DNA of 64,000 bases, from the NCBI RefSeq assembly GCF_027214005.1, contig NZ_JAPWGY010000005.1, positions 1 to 64,000 on the forward strand. Direction: 5' to 3'. A program made the translations under genes and the position numbers. The notes below the pieces were generated by a model. It worked only from the letters and a program-made list of their open reading frames with translations. It was not told the origin of the DNA and did not search any database. Each line of letters begins with the position of its first letter. The first letter of the stretch is position 1. This stretch comes from Kiloniella laminariae. Its GTDB lineage: Bacteria > Pseudomonadota > Alphaproteobacteria > Kiloniellales > Kiloniellaceae. This document shows positions 37,576 to 46,977 of this stretch, piece by piece.

Positions 37576-38607
37576 ATGGCTTCTTCCGTCAAGTTGGCCT
37601 GCAAAGGCGTGTGGAAAATATTTGGTCATAATGCTGAATCATTCCTCAAAACACATAACAATGCACCGGGGTCGGAGGATCTGAAATCCGCTGGGCTTAT
37701 TGGTGGTGTTCGCGATGCAAATATTGAAATCTACACGGGTGAAATCTTTGTCATCATGGGGCTGTCCGGTTCTGGCAAATCAACCCTGGTGCGTTGTCTC
37801 TCACGTCTGATTGAACCGACTGGTGGAGAGATTATTCTGGAAGGTCAGGATCTCCTGAAAGCAAGTGATAAGGAGATGATCGAGATCCGACGCCACAAGA
37901 TGGGAATGGTTTTCCAGAATTTCGCTCTGCTCCCCCATCTTACTGTTTTGGGTAATGTGGCGTTTCCTCTTGAGGTTCAGGGCGTTCCTTTAAAAAAACG
38001 CGAAGCACAGGCCCGGAATGTTATTGAACTGGTTGGCTTGAAGGGAAGAGAAAACAATTTCCCCCGTGAGTTATCAGGGGGGCAGCAACAGCGCGTTGGT
38101 ATTGCAAGATCCCTTGCCGTTGAACCGGAACTCTGGTTTCTGGATGAGCCTTTTTCTGCATTGGACCCTTTGATCAGGCGGGAGATGCAAGACGAGTTTA
38201 TCCGTCTGCAGAATGTTCTCAACAAGACGATCGTTTTTATCACGCATGACTTTGACGAAGCCATTCGCCTGGCTGATCGCATTGCCATTATGAAAGATGG
38301 CAAGATTATCCAGATCGGGACTCCGGCAGAACTGGTGATGAATCCGGCAACCGAATATGTGGCTGAATTTACCCGTCATATTCCTCGAGCCAAGGTTTTG
38401 ACAGCCGGGCTGGTTAAGGAAGCTTTTGATGAGAATGCTCAGACGGCAGGAAATATTCAGTTTAATGAGGTAATTGCCGATATTGCCGACAAAGTTGAGC
38501 AATCGAGCAAACCTTTTGCCGTTGTTGACACCGAGGGTAAATCAATCGGACTCATCAGCCGGAAGAGAGTGCTGGATGTTCTGGTTGGTCGCGAGGTAAC
38601 AGCATGA
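37576..38607 (+). CDS. proV: Betaine-type ABC transporter ATP-binding protein
   Basis: A 343-residue ATPase of the ProV/OpuAA type. Walker A is GLSGSGKST, the signature is ELSGGQQQRVG, and Walker B is ELWFLDEPFSALD, with ITHDFDEAIRLADR as the H-loop region. A C-terminal tail of about 80 residues resembles a CBS-like regulatory domain (FAVVDTEGKSIGLISRKRVLDVL). Its end overlaps the permease start by four bases, so the two are translationally coupled. The symbol is used for the family. Confidence 0.93.
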   Translation: MASSVKLACKGVWKIFGHNAESFLKTHNNAPGSEDLKSAGLIGGVRDANIEIYTGEIFVIMGLSGSGKSTLVRCLSRLIEPTGGEIILEGQDLLKASDKEMIEIRRHKMGMVFQNFALLPHLTVLGNVAFPLEVQGVPLKKREAQARNVIELVGLKGRENNFPRELSGGQQQRVGIARSLAVEPELWFLDEPFSALDPLIRREMQDEFIRLQNVLNKTIVFITHDFDEAIRLADRIAIMKDGKIIQIGTPAELVMNPATEYVAEFTRHIPRAKVLTAGLVKEAFDENAQTAGNIQFNEVIADIADKVEQSSKPFAVVDTEGKSIGLISRKRVLDVLVGREVTA

Positions 38608-40613
38608 TCCTTGCTGTTCGGAATTTTAAACCCGAGATCCGGAATTTTATCGGTATCAAAGGGTTTTGGGTTAGTGCTTTTGTCATATCCGTCTTCTTTT
38701 ATATAGAAGGCAAGGGGCTGTTGCCAAAATGGATGTTTTCCCTGCCACGAAAATGGCAGTGGCCTGTTAAAGATTATATTTCCGACTTCATGAATTGGCT
38801 GACAGTAGACGCCAGTTTCGGCCTTTTCACCTTCAAGGAAATGACCAGGGGGATTGCAGAACTTCTGGAGTGGCCGCTTTCGTTTGCAACGAGCCTGCTG
38901 TCGTCAGGATTTCTGGAGGGGCAGGGAAGTCAAGCCGTTCAGATCCTCCCTTCGCTTTCCTGGCTTTCGGTTGTCACTGTTGTTGTTGCCATGGGCTATT
39001 ACGCCAGGAACTGGAAGCTGGCAGCACTGGTAGGGGGGTGCTTTCTTTATCTGGCAGTGTTCGGACAGTGGGACAGTGCAATGATAACGCTGGCTTCAAT
39101 TGTGATTGCTGTGCCTTTTGGTGTTGCAGCAGGGCTGTTAATTGGTATTGCGGGTTATCGCTGGCCAGCTTTTGAAAGAAGCATTTCTCCCCTCCTTGAC
39201 CTGATGCAGACCGTGCCGGTTTTTGCTTACCTTGTGCCGATCCTCTTTCTGTTTGGCTTTGGTCCTGTTGCTGCCATGATTGCAACAGTGATCTATGCCA
39301 TGCCGCCGATGATCCGGATATCGATTATGTCTCTTAAGGGGGTTCCTGGCGAGATACTTGATTTTGGCTATATGGCAGGCTGCACCAGACGCCAGTTAAT
39401 GTGGAAGGTCCTGGTTCCTTCGGCCATGCCTGGATTGATGGTCGGTGTAAATCAGGTGATTATGCTCTCTCTCAACATGGTCATCATTGCATCAATGATT
39501 GGTGCAGGCGGGCTGGGATATGATGTGCTTTCCTCTCTCCGGCGCCTTGATCTGGGGGGCGGTCTTGAAGCAGGAATTGCCATAGTGGTTTTGGCAATTG
39601 CCCTTGATCGTCTTAGTCAGGCTTTTTCACAGCGCGGGAGCCCGACCTACCGCGAAAGAACGGGTTCTTTTGTCCAGAACCACCCTTGGTTAACCACAGT
39701 CGTTGCCGTAACGATAGGGACATTCGTTTTGGGAATGTTTGTGCCATCTGTACAAAGCTATCCGGAAAGTCTCGAGATCGGGATCGGGGAATCCTTAGCC
39801 GAAGCCGTAAAATGGATCAATATTACATTCTTTGATGTTCTGGAAAGCTACAAGACGGTTGTTCTGATCTATTTCATGGTGCCGGTAAAACTGGTCCTGT
39901 TGAAGATGCCATGGGCCTGGAGCATATTTTTGCTGAGTGTTGTGTCATGGCAGCTTGGCGGTATTCGACTGGTTGCTCTGACCCTGTGCCTCAGTCTTTT
40001 CATTGTCATGACCGGGATGTGGGAAAAAGCCATGATAACGGTCTATCTTTGCGGTGTTTCAGTTGTAATCGCAACTCTGCTGGGTGTTCCCTTGGGAATT
40101 CTTGCTGCTGAGAATGAACGTCTTGGCCGGATTGTTCAGGTGATTATTGATACCCTGCAAACCCTTCCCAGCTTTGTTTATCTGATCCCGGTCGTCATGC
40201 TTTTCAGGGTTGGAGATTTCTCGGCCATGGTTGCAGTGGTTCTTTACGCCATAGCACCGGCAGTTCGTTACGCCGTTCATGGAATAAAGCAAATCCCTCC
40301 TGCGCTGATCGAGGCAGGTATCACCTCTGGTTGTACCAAACGTCAGTTGTTATGGAAAATCAAGCTACCTCTGGCACTCCCGGAAATTCTGCTTGGACTT
40401 AACCAAACCATTATGTTGGCGCTGTCGATGCTGGTTATTACAGCGCTGGTCGGGACACGTGATCTTGGTCAGGAAGTTTATATTGCTCTGACCAAGGCGG
40501 ATACCGGACGCGGAATTGTTGCGGGTCTTGCGATTGCCTTCATCGCCATCATCGCTGACCGGATGATTGCTGCGGGATCTGCAAAAGCCAGAAAATGCCT
40601 GGGGCTGGGATAA
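38604..40613 (+). CDS. proW: Double-length betaine-type ABC permease (two fused ProW-like halves)
   Basis: A 669-residue membrane protein that contains two complete ProW-type permease domains in tandem. Each half carries the EAA-type loop: GYMAGCTRRQLMWKVLVPSA in the first and GITSGCTKRQLLWKIKLPLA in the second, about 320 residues apart. ProW usually forms a homodimer of single-length chains of about 350; here both copies are on one chain. It is translationally coupled to the ATPase gene and followed six bases later by the kinase gene. Confidence 0.9.
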   Translation: MILAVRNFKPEIRNFIGIKGFWVSAFVISVFFYIEGKGLLPKWMFSLPRKWQWPVKDYISDFMNWLTVDASFGLFTFKEMTRGIAELLEWPLSFATSLLSSGFLEGQGSQAVQILPSLSWLSVVTVVVAMGYYARNWKLAALVGGCFLYLAVFGQWDSAMITLASIVIAVPFGVAAGLLIGIAGYRWPAFERSISPLLDLMQTVPVFAYLVPILFLFGFGPVAAMIATVIYAMPPMIRISIMSLKGVPGEILDFGYMAGCTRRQLMWKVLVPSAMPGLMVGVNQVIMLSLNMVIIASMIGAGGLGYDVLSSLRRLDLGGGLEAGIAIVVLAIALDRLSQAFSQRGSPTYRERTGSFVQNHPWLTTVVAVTIGTFVLGMFVPSVQSYPESLEIGIGESLAEAVKWINITFFDVLESYKTVVLIYFMVPVKLVLLKMPWAWSIFLLSVVSWQLGGIRLVALTLCLSLFIVMTGMWEKAMITVYLCGVSVVIATLLGVPLGILAAENERLGRIVQVIIDTLQTLPSFVYLIPVVMLFRVGDFSAMVAVVLYAIAPAVRYAVHGIKQIPPALIEAGITSGCTKRQLLWKIKLPLALPEILLGLNQTIMLALSMLVITALVGTRDLGQEVYIALTKADTGRGIVAGLAIAFIAIIADRMIAAGSAKARKCLGLG

Positions 40614-40619
40614 AATACG

Positions 40620-41507
40620 ATGACCAATAGTATGGATAAAATACGCCGTTTGCCCTGTTGGAAGGGGGCAGTGGATCCCCAACCACTCGGAGGAGGAATA
40701 ACCAACCACAATTATGTGGTTGAGGATCAGAGCGGGAAGTACGTCGTTCGCTTTGGCGAGGATATCCCCGTCCACCATGTCATGCGTTTTAACGAATTGG
40801 CCGCCAGTCATGCTGCTTTTGAAGCAGGAATTTCTCCCGAGGTAGTTTTTAACTCGCAAGGAATTCTGGTGATGCGTTTTATCGAGGGCATCTGCTTCGA
40901 TGAAGTCGCAGTCCGGCAGCAACATAATCTTGAACGGATCTTGCCTTTACTCAAACGGGTACATCGGGAGCTGCCCAATTACTTCCGGGGGCCAGCCCTG
41001 GTATTCTGGGTGTTTCATGTCATCCGGGATTACGTGGCAACTCTAAGAAGGGCAAAACACCAGCCTCATGGGGCAGGTGAATTGGGATGGCTGCTGGAGA
41101 TGGCGGCAGAGTTGGAAACTGCTGTCGGACAGATAGATCTGGTTTTTGGCCATAATGACCTTCTTGCCGCTAATTTCATGGATGATGGAAAGCGTCTCTG
41201 GCTCATTGACTGGGACTATGCCGGATATAATTCACCCCTGTTTGATTTGGGAGGACTGGTATCCAATTCAGGTCTGGGGAGTGACAGTGAAAACTGGTTG
41301 CTTGAACAGTATTTTGAACAGCCCGTAACTGATGAGCTTTACCGGAAATATGCGGCAATGAAATGTGCATCGCTCTTAAGGGAAACCCTCTGGAGCATGG
41401 TTTCCGAGGTTCATTCAGATATCGATTTTGATTTTCGACAATACACCAGAGACAATCTGGTGAAATTCAAACAGCAGCTTCTTGCCTTCCAAAAAGTGAG
41501 TAAATAA
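40620..41507 (+). CDS. Choline/ethanolamine-kinase-like phosphotransferase
   Basis: A 295-residue kinase of the APH/choline-kinase fold. Motifs are GGGITNHNY near the N-terminus, the catalytic loop FGHNDLLAANFMDDG (HxDxxxxN) and the metal-binding IDWDYAGYNSPLFDLG. These three segments match choline kinase-like proteins better than antibiotic kinases. It sits between a betaine transporter and a methylamine oxidoreductase, one base before the latter, so its substrate may be a hydroxylated methylated amine. This is inference. Confidence 0.85.
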   Translation: MTNSMDKIRRLPCWKGAVDPQPLGGGITNHNYVVEDQSGKYVVRFGEDIPVHHVMRFNELAASHAAFEAGISPEVVFNSQGILVMRFIEGICFDEVAVRQQHNLERILPLLKRVHRELPNYFRGPALVFWVFHVIRDYVATLRRAKHQPHGAGELGWLLEMAAELETAVGQIDLVFGHNDLLAANFMDDGKRLWLIDWDYAGYNSPLFDLGGLVSNSGLGSDSENWLLEQYFEQPVTDELYRKYAAMKCASLLRETLWSMVSEVHSDIDFDFRQYTRDNLVKFKQQLLAFQKVSK

Positions 41508-41508
41508 A

Positions 41509-43953
41509 ATGACCGAGCTTCTATCTGATGCCAAAATTGTCATTATCGGGGGAGGGATCGTCGGGGCATCGACGGCCTATCACCTTGGGAAAATGGGATA
41601 TAGCGATACCGTTTTGATTGAACGGGGCAAGTTAACCTCTGGAACGACATTCCATGCCGCCGGACTTGTGGGCCAGTTGCGATCGAATGCCAATATCACC
41701 CAGTTGCTTGGTTATTCTGTCGATCTCTATAAAACCCTTGAAGCCGAAACGGGGCAGGCGACCGGTTGGAAAATGAATGGCGGATTGCGCCTGGCCTGTA
41801 ATCAGGAACGTTGGACAGAAGTCAAACGTCAGGCAACCACAGCCCATTCCTTTGGACTGGACATGCAGCTTCTTACGCCAAAGGAGGCGCAAGATCTTTG
41901 GCCAATGATGAATGTTGATGATGTTGTCGGGGCAGCATTTCTACCGACAGACGGACAGGCAAACCCTTCAGATATCACCCTTTCTCTGGCCAAGGGAGCC
42001 AGAATGAAGGGGGTGACAATAATGGAAGACACCGAAGTCCTGGAAGTTCTGGTTGAAGATGGAAAGATAACAGGTGTCTTGACGAATAAGGGCCGTATTT
42101 CCTGCGAAAAAGTCGTGAACTGCTGCGGGCAATGGGCGCGGCAAGAGGCAAAAAAAGTCGGGGTTAACGTGCCACTTGTTTCTGTTGAGCACCAGTACAT
42201 GATTACCGAGAAAATCGAAGGTATTACCCCGGATCTTCCAACCCTGAGAGACCCGGATCGTCTGACCTATTATAAAGAAGATGTGGGTGGGCTGGTCATG
42301 GGAGGCTATGAGCCGAATGGTATTCCCTGGGCAGTTAAAGGATTCCCCGAGAAGTTTCACTTCTCCTTGCTGGATTCAAACTGGGATCATTTCGAACAGT
42401 TGATGGAACTGGCGCTGGGGCGTGTTCCGGCTCTGGAAAGCGCGGGTGTCCGTGAATTGATCAACGGGCCTGAGAGTTTTACTCCGGATGGAAATTTCAT
42501 TCTGGGTGAGGCTCCCGAATTGAAGAACTATTTTGTTGGTGCAGGTTTCAATGCTTTTGGTATTGCAGCAGGGGGCGGTGCAGGTATGGCACTGGCAGAA
42601 TGGGTCGTGAATGGGGAGCCGCCCTACGATCTCTGGCCTGCGGATATTCGCAGGTTCGGACAAGCTCATTTTGATACGGATTGGGTCCGGAAACGGACGC
42701 TGGAAGCCTATGGCAAGCATTACACCATGGCTTGGCCGTTCGAAGAACATAAAACAGGTCGGCCGAACCGTCGTTCACCTCTCTATGATCGCTTGAAAGA
42801 ACAGGGCGCCTGTTTCGGTGAAAAGCTGGGATGGGAAAGACCAAACTGGTTTGCTAAAAAAAGGCAGGAGCCTAAGGACATATATAGCTTCGAGCGGCAA
42901 AACTGGTTTGAAAATGTCGGGGAAGAACATAGAGCAACACGCGAAGCTGTGACGGTTTTTGACCAATCTTCTTTTGCGAAATTCAAAATCGTCGGACCTG
43001 ATGCCGAGAAGGCCCTTTCCTGGATTTGTGCCAATGATGTCAGCAAAAAAACAGGCAGTCTGATTTATACCCAGATGCTCAATGACCGGGGAGGGGTCGA
43101 GTGTGATCTCACGGTTGTTCGACTGGCGAAAGACGCGTTTTATATTGTCACGGGAACCGGTTATGCGACCCATGATTTTGACTGGATAAAACGCAATATA
43201 CCAGAAGGTCTGAATGCTCACCTGGTCGATGTCACTTCCGGCTTTGCTGTACTTTCAGTTATGGGGCCCAATGCCCGAAAGCTGTTGCAGAAAATCACTG
43301 AAGATAAACTGGATAATGACAATTTTCCTTTTGGATCCATGCGGACCATTGGTATTGCCGGAGCTCCGGTCATGGCACTCCGGGTGACATATGTCGGAGA
43401 ACTGGGTTGGGAGTTACATATTCCAACTGAGTTTGCCGCTTCAGTCTTTGAGTCATTGAGCAAGGCTGGTGAGGAAGTTGGCTTGCGTAATGCAGGCTAT
43501 CGCGCGATTGAAAGCTTGCGACTTGAAAAGGGCTATCGTGCCTGGGCGTCAGACATCGGGCCTGATCATACCCCGGTTGAAGCAGGTATGTCCTGGGCCT
43601 GCAAGTTGAAGGGTGACATGGCGTTCAAGGGGCGCAGTGCTTTGGAAGCGCAGATCAAAAACGGTGTTAAAAAGCGGTTGTGCTGTTTTACGGTGGATGA
43701 CCCGAATGTGGTATTGCTTGGTCGGGAAACGATTTACCGCAACGGCCAACGTGTGGGGTGGCTGACCTCCGCCGGTTATGGCTTCACCGTTGAGAAGAAC
43801 ATTGGCTATGGGTATGTTCGCTGCAAGGATGGTGTCGACATGGCTTACTTGAAGTCTGGTTCCTATCAGCTGGAAGTTGGTACCGAACTGTTTGGCTGTT
43901 CTATTCAATTCAAACCGCTTTATGATCCGGAAATGCAGAAAATCAAACAATAA
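41509..43953 (+). CDS. Dimethylglycine/sarcosine-dehydrogenase-like flavoprotein with GcvT domain
   Basis: An 814-residue enzyme that oxidises N-methyl groups. The N-terminal DAO-type FAD domain starts with VIIGGGIVGASTAYHL. SGTTFHAAGL contains His 49, the position that carries covalent FAD in dimethylglycine dehydrogenase. The C-terminal half is a GcvT-type folate-binding domain (NDVSKKTGSLIYTQ, RAIESLRLEKGYRAW), which would pass the one-carbon unit to tetrahydrofolate. It starts one base after the kinase stop. The substrate could be dimethylglycine, sarcosine or another N-methyl amine. Confidence 0.87.
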   Translation: MTELLSDAKIVIIGGGIVGASTAYHLGKMGYSDTVLIERGKLTSGTTFHAAGLVGQLRSNANITQLLGYSVDLYKTLEAETGQATGWKMNGGLRLACNQERWTEVKRQATTAHSFGLDMQLLTPKEAQDLWPMMNVDDVVGAAFLPTDGQANPSDITLSLAKGARMKGVTIMEDTEVLEVLVEDGKITGVLTNKGRISCEKVVNCCGQWARQEAKKVGVNVPLVSVEHQYMITEKIEGITPDLPTLRDPDRLTYYKEDVGGLVMGGYEPNGIPWAVKGFPEKFHFSLLDSNWDHFEQLMELALGRVPALESAGVRELINGPESFTPDGNFILGEAPELKNYFVGAGFNAFGIAAGGGAGMALAEWVVNGEPPYDLWPADIRRFGQAHFDTDWVRKRTLEAYGKHYTMAWPFEEHKTGRPNRRSPLYDRLKEQGACFGEKLGWERPNWFAKKRQEPKDIYSFERQNWFENVGEEHRATREAVTVFDQSSFAKFKIVGPDAEKALSWICANDVSKKTGSLIYTQMLNDRGGVECDLTVVRLAKDAFYIVTGTGYATHDFDWIKRNIPEGLNAHLVDVTSGFAVLSVMGPNARKLLQKITEDKLDNDNFPFGSMRTIGIAGAPVMALRVTYVGELGWELHIPTEFAASVFESLSKAGEEVGLRNAGYRAIESLRLEKGYRAWASDIGPDHTPVEAGMSWACKLKGDMAFKGRSALEAQIKNGVKKRLCCFTVDDPNVVLLGRETIYRNGQRVGWLTSAGYGFTVEKNIGYGYVRCKDGVDMAYLKSGSYQLEVGTELFGCSIQFKPLYDPEMQKIKQ

Positions 43954-44071
43954 CCCGTGGTGGCTTTTGCCACAGACACGATCTGGTGCTGAAAGACACA
44001 GTCACATCCTGATTTGATAAGTGTTTTTCGGCACCAGATGAGATTTCCCGGGTGATTATTTATTGGTGTTC

Positions 44072-44099
44072 TCGCAGATTTTGTCATACAAATCTGCGA
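44072..44099 (+). promoter_or_regulatory. Long inverted repeat upstream of the iron alcohol dehydrogenase
   Basis: Perfect 10-base arms TCGCAGATTT (44072-44081) and AAATCTGCGA (44090-44099) with an 8-base spacer TGTCATAC. No T-run follows, so it is not a normal terminator. It lies about 75 bases before the start codon of the dehydrogenase, where an operator would be expected. It could also be an mRNA hairpin. Confidence 0.55.
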
Positions 44100-44174
44100 T
44101 CGGATATGTATGTCCGGTCTATGAACAATATGCGTACAAAACGTAACGCCTTCCAATTCAAACGGAGAATAACC

Positions 44175-45353
44175 GTGAGCAATAAAATCGAGAATATGAA
44201 AGGGAACTGGAATTATCCAACCACCGTCCGTTTTGGTGTTGGCCGGATCCAGGAGATTGCCTCTGTCTGTAAAGGCCTTGGCATGAAAAATCCGCTTCTG
44301 ATTACTGACCCGGGACTTGCTGCTTTACCAATGGTCACTGATCTCGTTGCCCGTTGTAAAGCTGATGGTCTTGGCTGTGGTGTCTTCAGTGAAATCAAAC
44401 CAAACCCGATTGGTAAAAACGTTGATGACGGTGTTGCCTTCTATAAGGCAGGCAAGCACGACGGCGTGATCGCCTTTGGTGGCGGTAGCGGTCTCGATGC
44501 AGCGAAAGCTGTTGCTCTCATGGTCGGTCAGGGCCGCCCGCTCTGGGACTTTGAGGATGTTGGTGACAACTGGGCACGGGCTGATGCTTCCAAGATTGCA
44601 CCGATTATCGCTGTTCCGACAACATCAGGTACAGGTTCTGAAGTTGGCCGAGCCTCGGTTATCACGCAGGAAGAAACTCACCTTAAGAAAATTATCTTCC
44701 ATCCCAAAATGATGCCATCCGTGGTGATCGATGATCCAGAACTGACTGTTGGCCTTCCTGCAAAGTTGACTGCTGCAACAGGTATGGATGCGTTGTCACA
44801 TAATCTGGAGGCTTTCTGTGCGCCAGGGTATCACCCAATGGCAGACGGTATCGCAGTTGAGGGTATTCGGCTGATCCAGAAGTCATTGGTACAGGCTGTT
44901 CAGAACGGAAGCGACCTTGTTGCCCGTTCTGATATGATGATTGCCTCAAGCATGGGTGCAACGGCTTTCCAGAAAGGTCTTGGCGGTATGCATGCTCTCG
45001 CTCATCCTCTGGGCGGGATCTATGACGCCCACCACGGGATGCTTAATGCTGTGCTAATGCCTTACGTTCTGATTGCGAACCGCTCTGTTATTGAAGAGCG
45101 TGCAGGCTATCTGGCGCGTTGCCTGGATCTGGAGAGTGCAACTTTCGATGCTTTCCTGAATTGGGTTCTTGATCTGCGGTCAACCCTGCAGATTCCGAAT
45201 ACCCTGAAAGAAATCGGAATTGATCTTGACCGCGCAGATGAAATCGGAGTTCTTGCAACCCAGGATCCATCTGCTGGTGGAAATCCTATCCAGTTTACTG
45301 CTGCAGAATATGCTGCAATCCTGTGTAAAGCTGTACAGGGTGACCTGAGCTGA
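44175..45353 (+). CDS. Iron-containing alcohol dehydrogenase
   Basis: An NAD-dependent, Fe-dependent alcohol dehydrogenase of 392 residues. The metal-site region reads TGMDALSHNLEAFC and HALAHPLGGIYDAHHG, and the nucleotide part has IAFGGGSGLDAAKA and PTTSGTGSEVG. GTG 44175 with GGAG seven bases upstream is the best start; the longer open frame before it has no domain. It ends the methylated-amine cluster and is followed by a terminator. In this context it may oxidise an alcohol or hydroxy acid from the same pathway, but the substrate is unknown. Confidence 0.92.
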   Translation: MSNKIENMKGNWNYPTTVRFGVGRIQEIASVCKGLGMKNPLLITDPGLAALPMVTDLVARCKADGLGCGVFSEIKPNPIGKNVDDGVAFYKAGKHDGVIAFGGGSGLDAAKAVALMVGQGRPLWDFEDVGDNWARADASKIAPIIAVPTTSGTGSEVGRASVITQEETHLKKIIFHPKMMPSVVIDDPELTVGLPAKLTAATGMDALSHNLEAFCAPGYHPMADGIAVEGIRLIQKSLVQAVQNGSDLVARSDMMIASSMGATAFQKGLGGMHALAHPLGGIYDAHHGMLNAVLMPYVLIANRSVIEERAGYLARCLDLESATFDAFLNWVLDLRSTLQIPNTLKEIGIDLDRADEIGVLATQDPSAGGNPIQFTAAEYAAILCKAVQGDLS

Positions 45354-45380
45354 TCTCTGGTTTTATACAATCAATGAGAG

Positions 45381-45413
45381 AAACCGGCTCCATCGATTTG
45401 GGGCCGGTTTTTT
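45381..45413 (+). terminator. Rho-independent terminator after the alcohol dehydrogenase
   Basis: AAACCGGC (45381-45388) pairs with GCCGGTTT (45403-45410), extended by further pairs inside, then T to 45413. Confidence 0.85.
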
Positions 45414-45417
45414 ATGG

Positions 45418-46644
45418 TCATTTTTTTGTGGCCAGGTATGTATCTATGCCTGCTGCGACATGTACACCCATCGAAAAACAGCCCTGCAGCAGATAGCCAC
45501 CTGTTGGAGCCTCCCAGTCCAGCATTTCACCGGCGAGGAAAACACCAGGAAGAGCTTTCAGCATAAGCTGCTCATCACACTCTGTGAAAGGAACGCCACC
45601 TGCTGTTGAAATGGCTCGGTCAAGGGGGCGAGGTCTTGCAAGTTTTATGGGAAGCCGTTTGATTTTCTGCGCCAGTAATGCGGGCGAGTTAAACTCTTCT
45701 TTTGTCGTAAAGGCCTTGAGGAGAGCAAGAGCGGGGGGAGGAATCTTTAAACTCTGTTTCAAAGCTGCAGCTACAGAACTGGAAATATTGCGCTCCAGAA
45801 GTTTCTGTGTGATTCCCTCCAGAGACAGCAAGGGTTTCAGATCGATTGTTATCTGGGCAACTTTTTCTTCTTCAATCCGGGTTCTTATCTCTTTGCTCAA
45901 GGCATAGATTGCCCCACCCTCAAGGCCATAAGACGCAATCATTATCTCCCCTTTTACGTGACAATCTCCGAGGCAGACTTCGATGTTTTTTAGAGGCTTA
46001 CCAAAGTGATCAGGCGAAAAGGACGAGGGCCAGTTTGTCTCAAAACCACAGTTGGTTGCCTTGAGCGGATTAACTCTGATGTTGTGCGATTTGAGAATTT
46101 CCACCCAAGATCCATCTGATCCCATTCTTGGCCAACTGCCGCCGCCAAGAGCAAGGATTACAGCATCGTGGCTGAATTGCTCTACAGAGCCATCCGGAAT
46201 GGCAACAGAGATACTTTGCCCGGGACCAAAACCCAACCACCGATGGCGCAACTTCAAGATAACACCGCGGGTTACAAGATCATTGATCCAGGCCCGGAGC
46301 AATTCAGTTGCCTTGAATTTGACAGGAAAAACACGACCACTGGTTCCGACAAATGTGTCCTGACCCAGATTTTTACAAAAATCCTGTAGCATTGCCGGGG
46401 AATGATTCTTGATAATCTGCTCAAAAAAAACAGCATGCTCGCCATATTTTTTCACAAAGTCTTCAAGAGGCTCGCTATGTGTCAGGTTAAGGCCCCCACG
46501 ACCCGCCAGCTGAAATTTACGGGCGAGTGAAGGTTTGGCTTCGTATAATGTTACCTGATATCCCTGTGACAAAAGCTGGTCTGCTGCCATCAGTCCAGCC
46601 GGACCACCGCCAATAATCGCGACGTTTCGGGAATTTTTGGTCAC
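45418..46644 (-). CDS. NAD(P)/FAD-dependent oxidoreductase (HI0933-like family)
   Basis: A 408-residue flavoprotein. VAIIGGGPAGLMAADQLL is the FAD-binding start and RKFQLAGRGGLNLTHSE is the marker of the HI0933-like group. FLAGEMLDWEAPTGGYLLQG near the end is also typical. GTG 46644 is chosen because AGGAG lies just upstream; the earlier ATG has none. Known relatives include BaiN-type reductases, but no exact substrate can be given. It converges on the alcohol dehydrogenase gene. Confidence 0.87.
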   Translation of the reverse strand: MTKNSRNVAIIGGGPAGLMAADQLLSQGYQVTLYEAKPSLARKFQLAGRGGLNLTHSEPLEDFVKKYGEHAVFFEQIIKNHSPAMLQDFCKNLGQDTFVGTSGRVFPVKFKATELLRAWINDLVTRGVILKLRHRWLGFGPGQSISVAIPDGSVEQFSHDAVILALGGGSWPRMGSDGSWVEILKSHNIRVNPLKATNCGFETNWPSSFSPDHFGKPLKNIEVCLGDCHVKGEIMIASYGLEGGAIYALSKEIRTRIEEEKVAQITIDLKPLLSLEGITQKLLERNISSSVAAALKQSLKIPPPALALLKAFTTKEEFNSPALLAQKIKRLPIKLARPRPLDRAISTAGGVPFTECDEQLMLKALPGVFLAGEMLDWEAPTGGYLLQGCFSMGVHVAAGIDTYLATKK

Positions 46645-46752
46645 TTTTCTCTCCTGCGAATAAGGCGTTATAGCCTTATGGCATATCAATGACCAGTTTC
46701 TAATATGATGTGAAGATCTTTTTACCGACAGGTTGCTGTCAGGCAGGTCCTG

Positions 46753-46977
46753 CTATTCAGGCTTGTCTTTCAGTGCCTTGAGAACTTTTTCGGCAAAAGC
46801 TCCCTGATCGTGGCGGTCTCTGAGGAAAAGCTCTACGGTTTTTCGGGCAGATTTCTTGTCATATGGAACCTGTCCGTTCATACGCAGCTCAACCTCCTTG
46901 AGCACCTCGGGATCAAGTTTACTACGAAGTTTTTTCAGGTCCTGAATAACCTTGTCCCTGATCTGTTCATCGGACAT
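46753..46977 (-). CDS. Hypothetical small helical protein
   Basis: A 74-residue, strongly charged and helix-rich protein (many Lys, Glu, Leu and Asp), with no Cys, signal peptide or membrane segment. It has repeated amphipathic stretches such as VIQDLKKLRSKL and AFAEKVLKALKDK. The amino-acid pattern looks coding and it sits alone upstream of the flavoprotein gene, with a gap of 108 bases. Function unknown. Confidence 0.55.
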   Translation of the reverse strand: MSDEQIRDKVIQDLKKLRSKLDPEVLKEVELRMNGQVPYDKKSARKTVELFLRDRHDQGAFAEKVLKALKDKPE

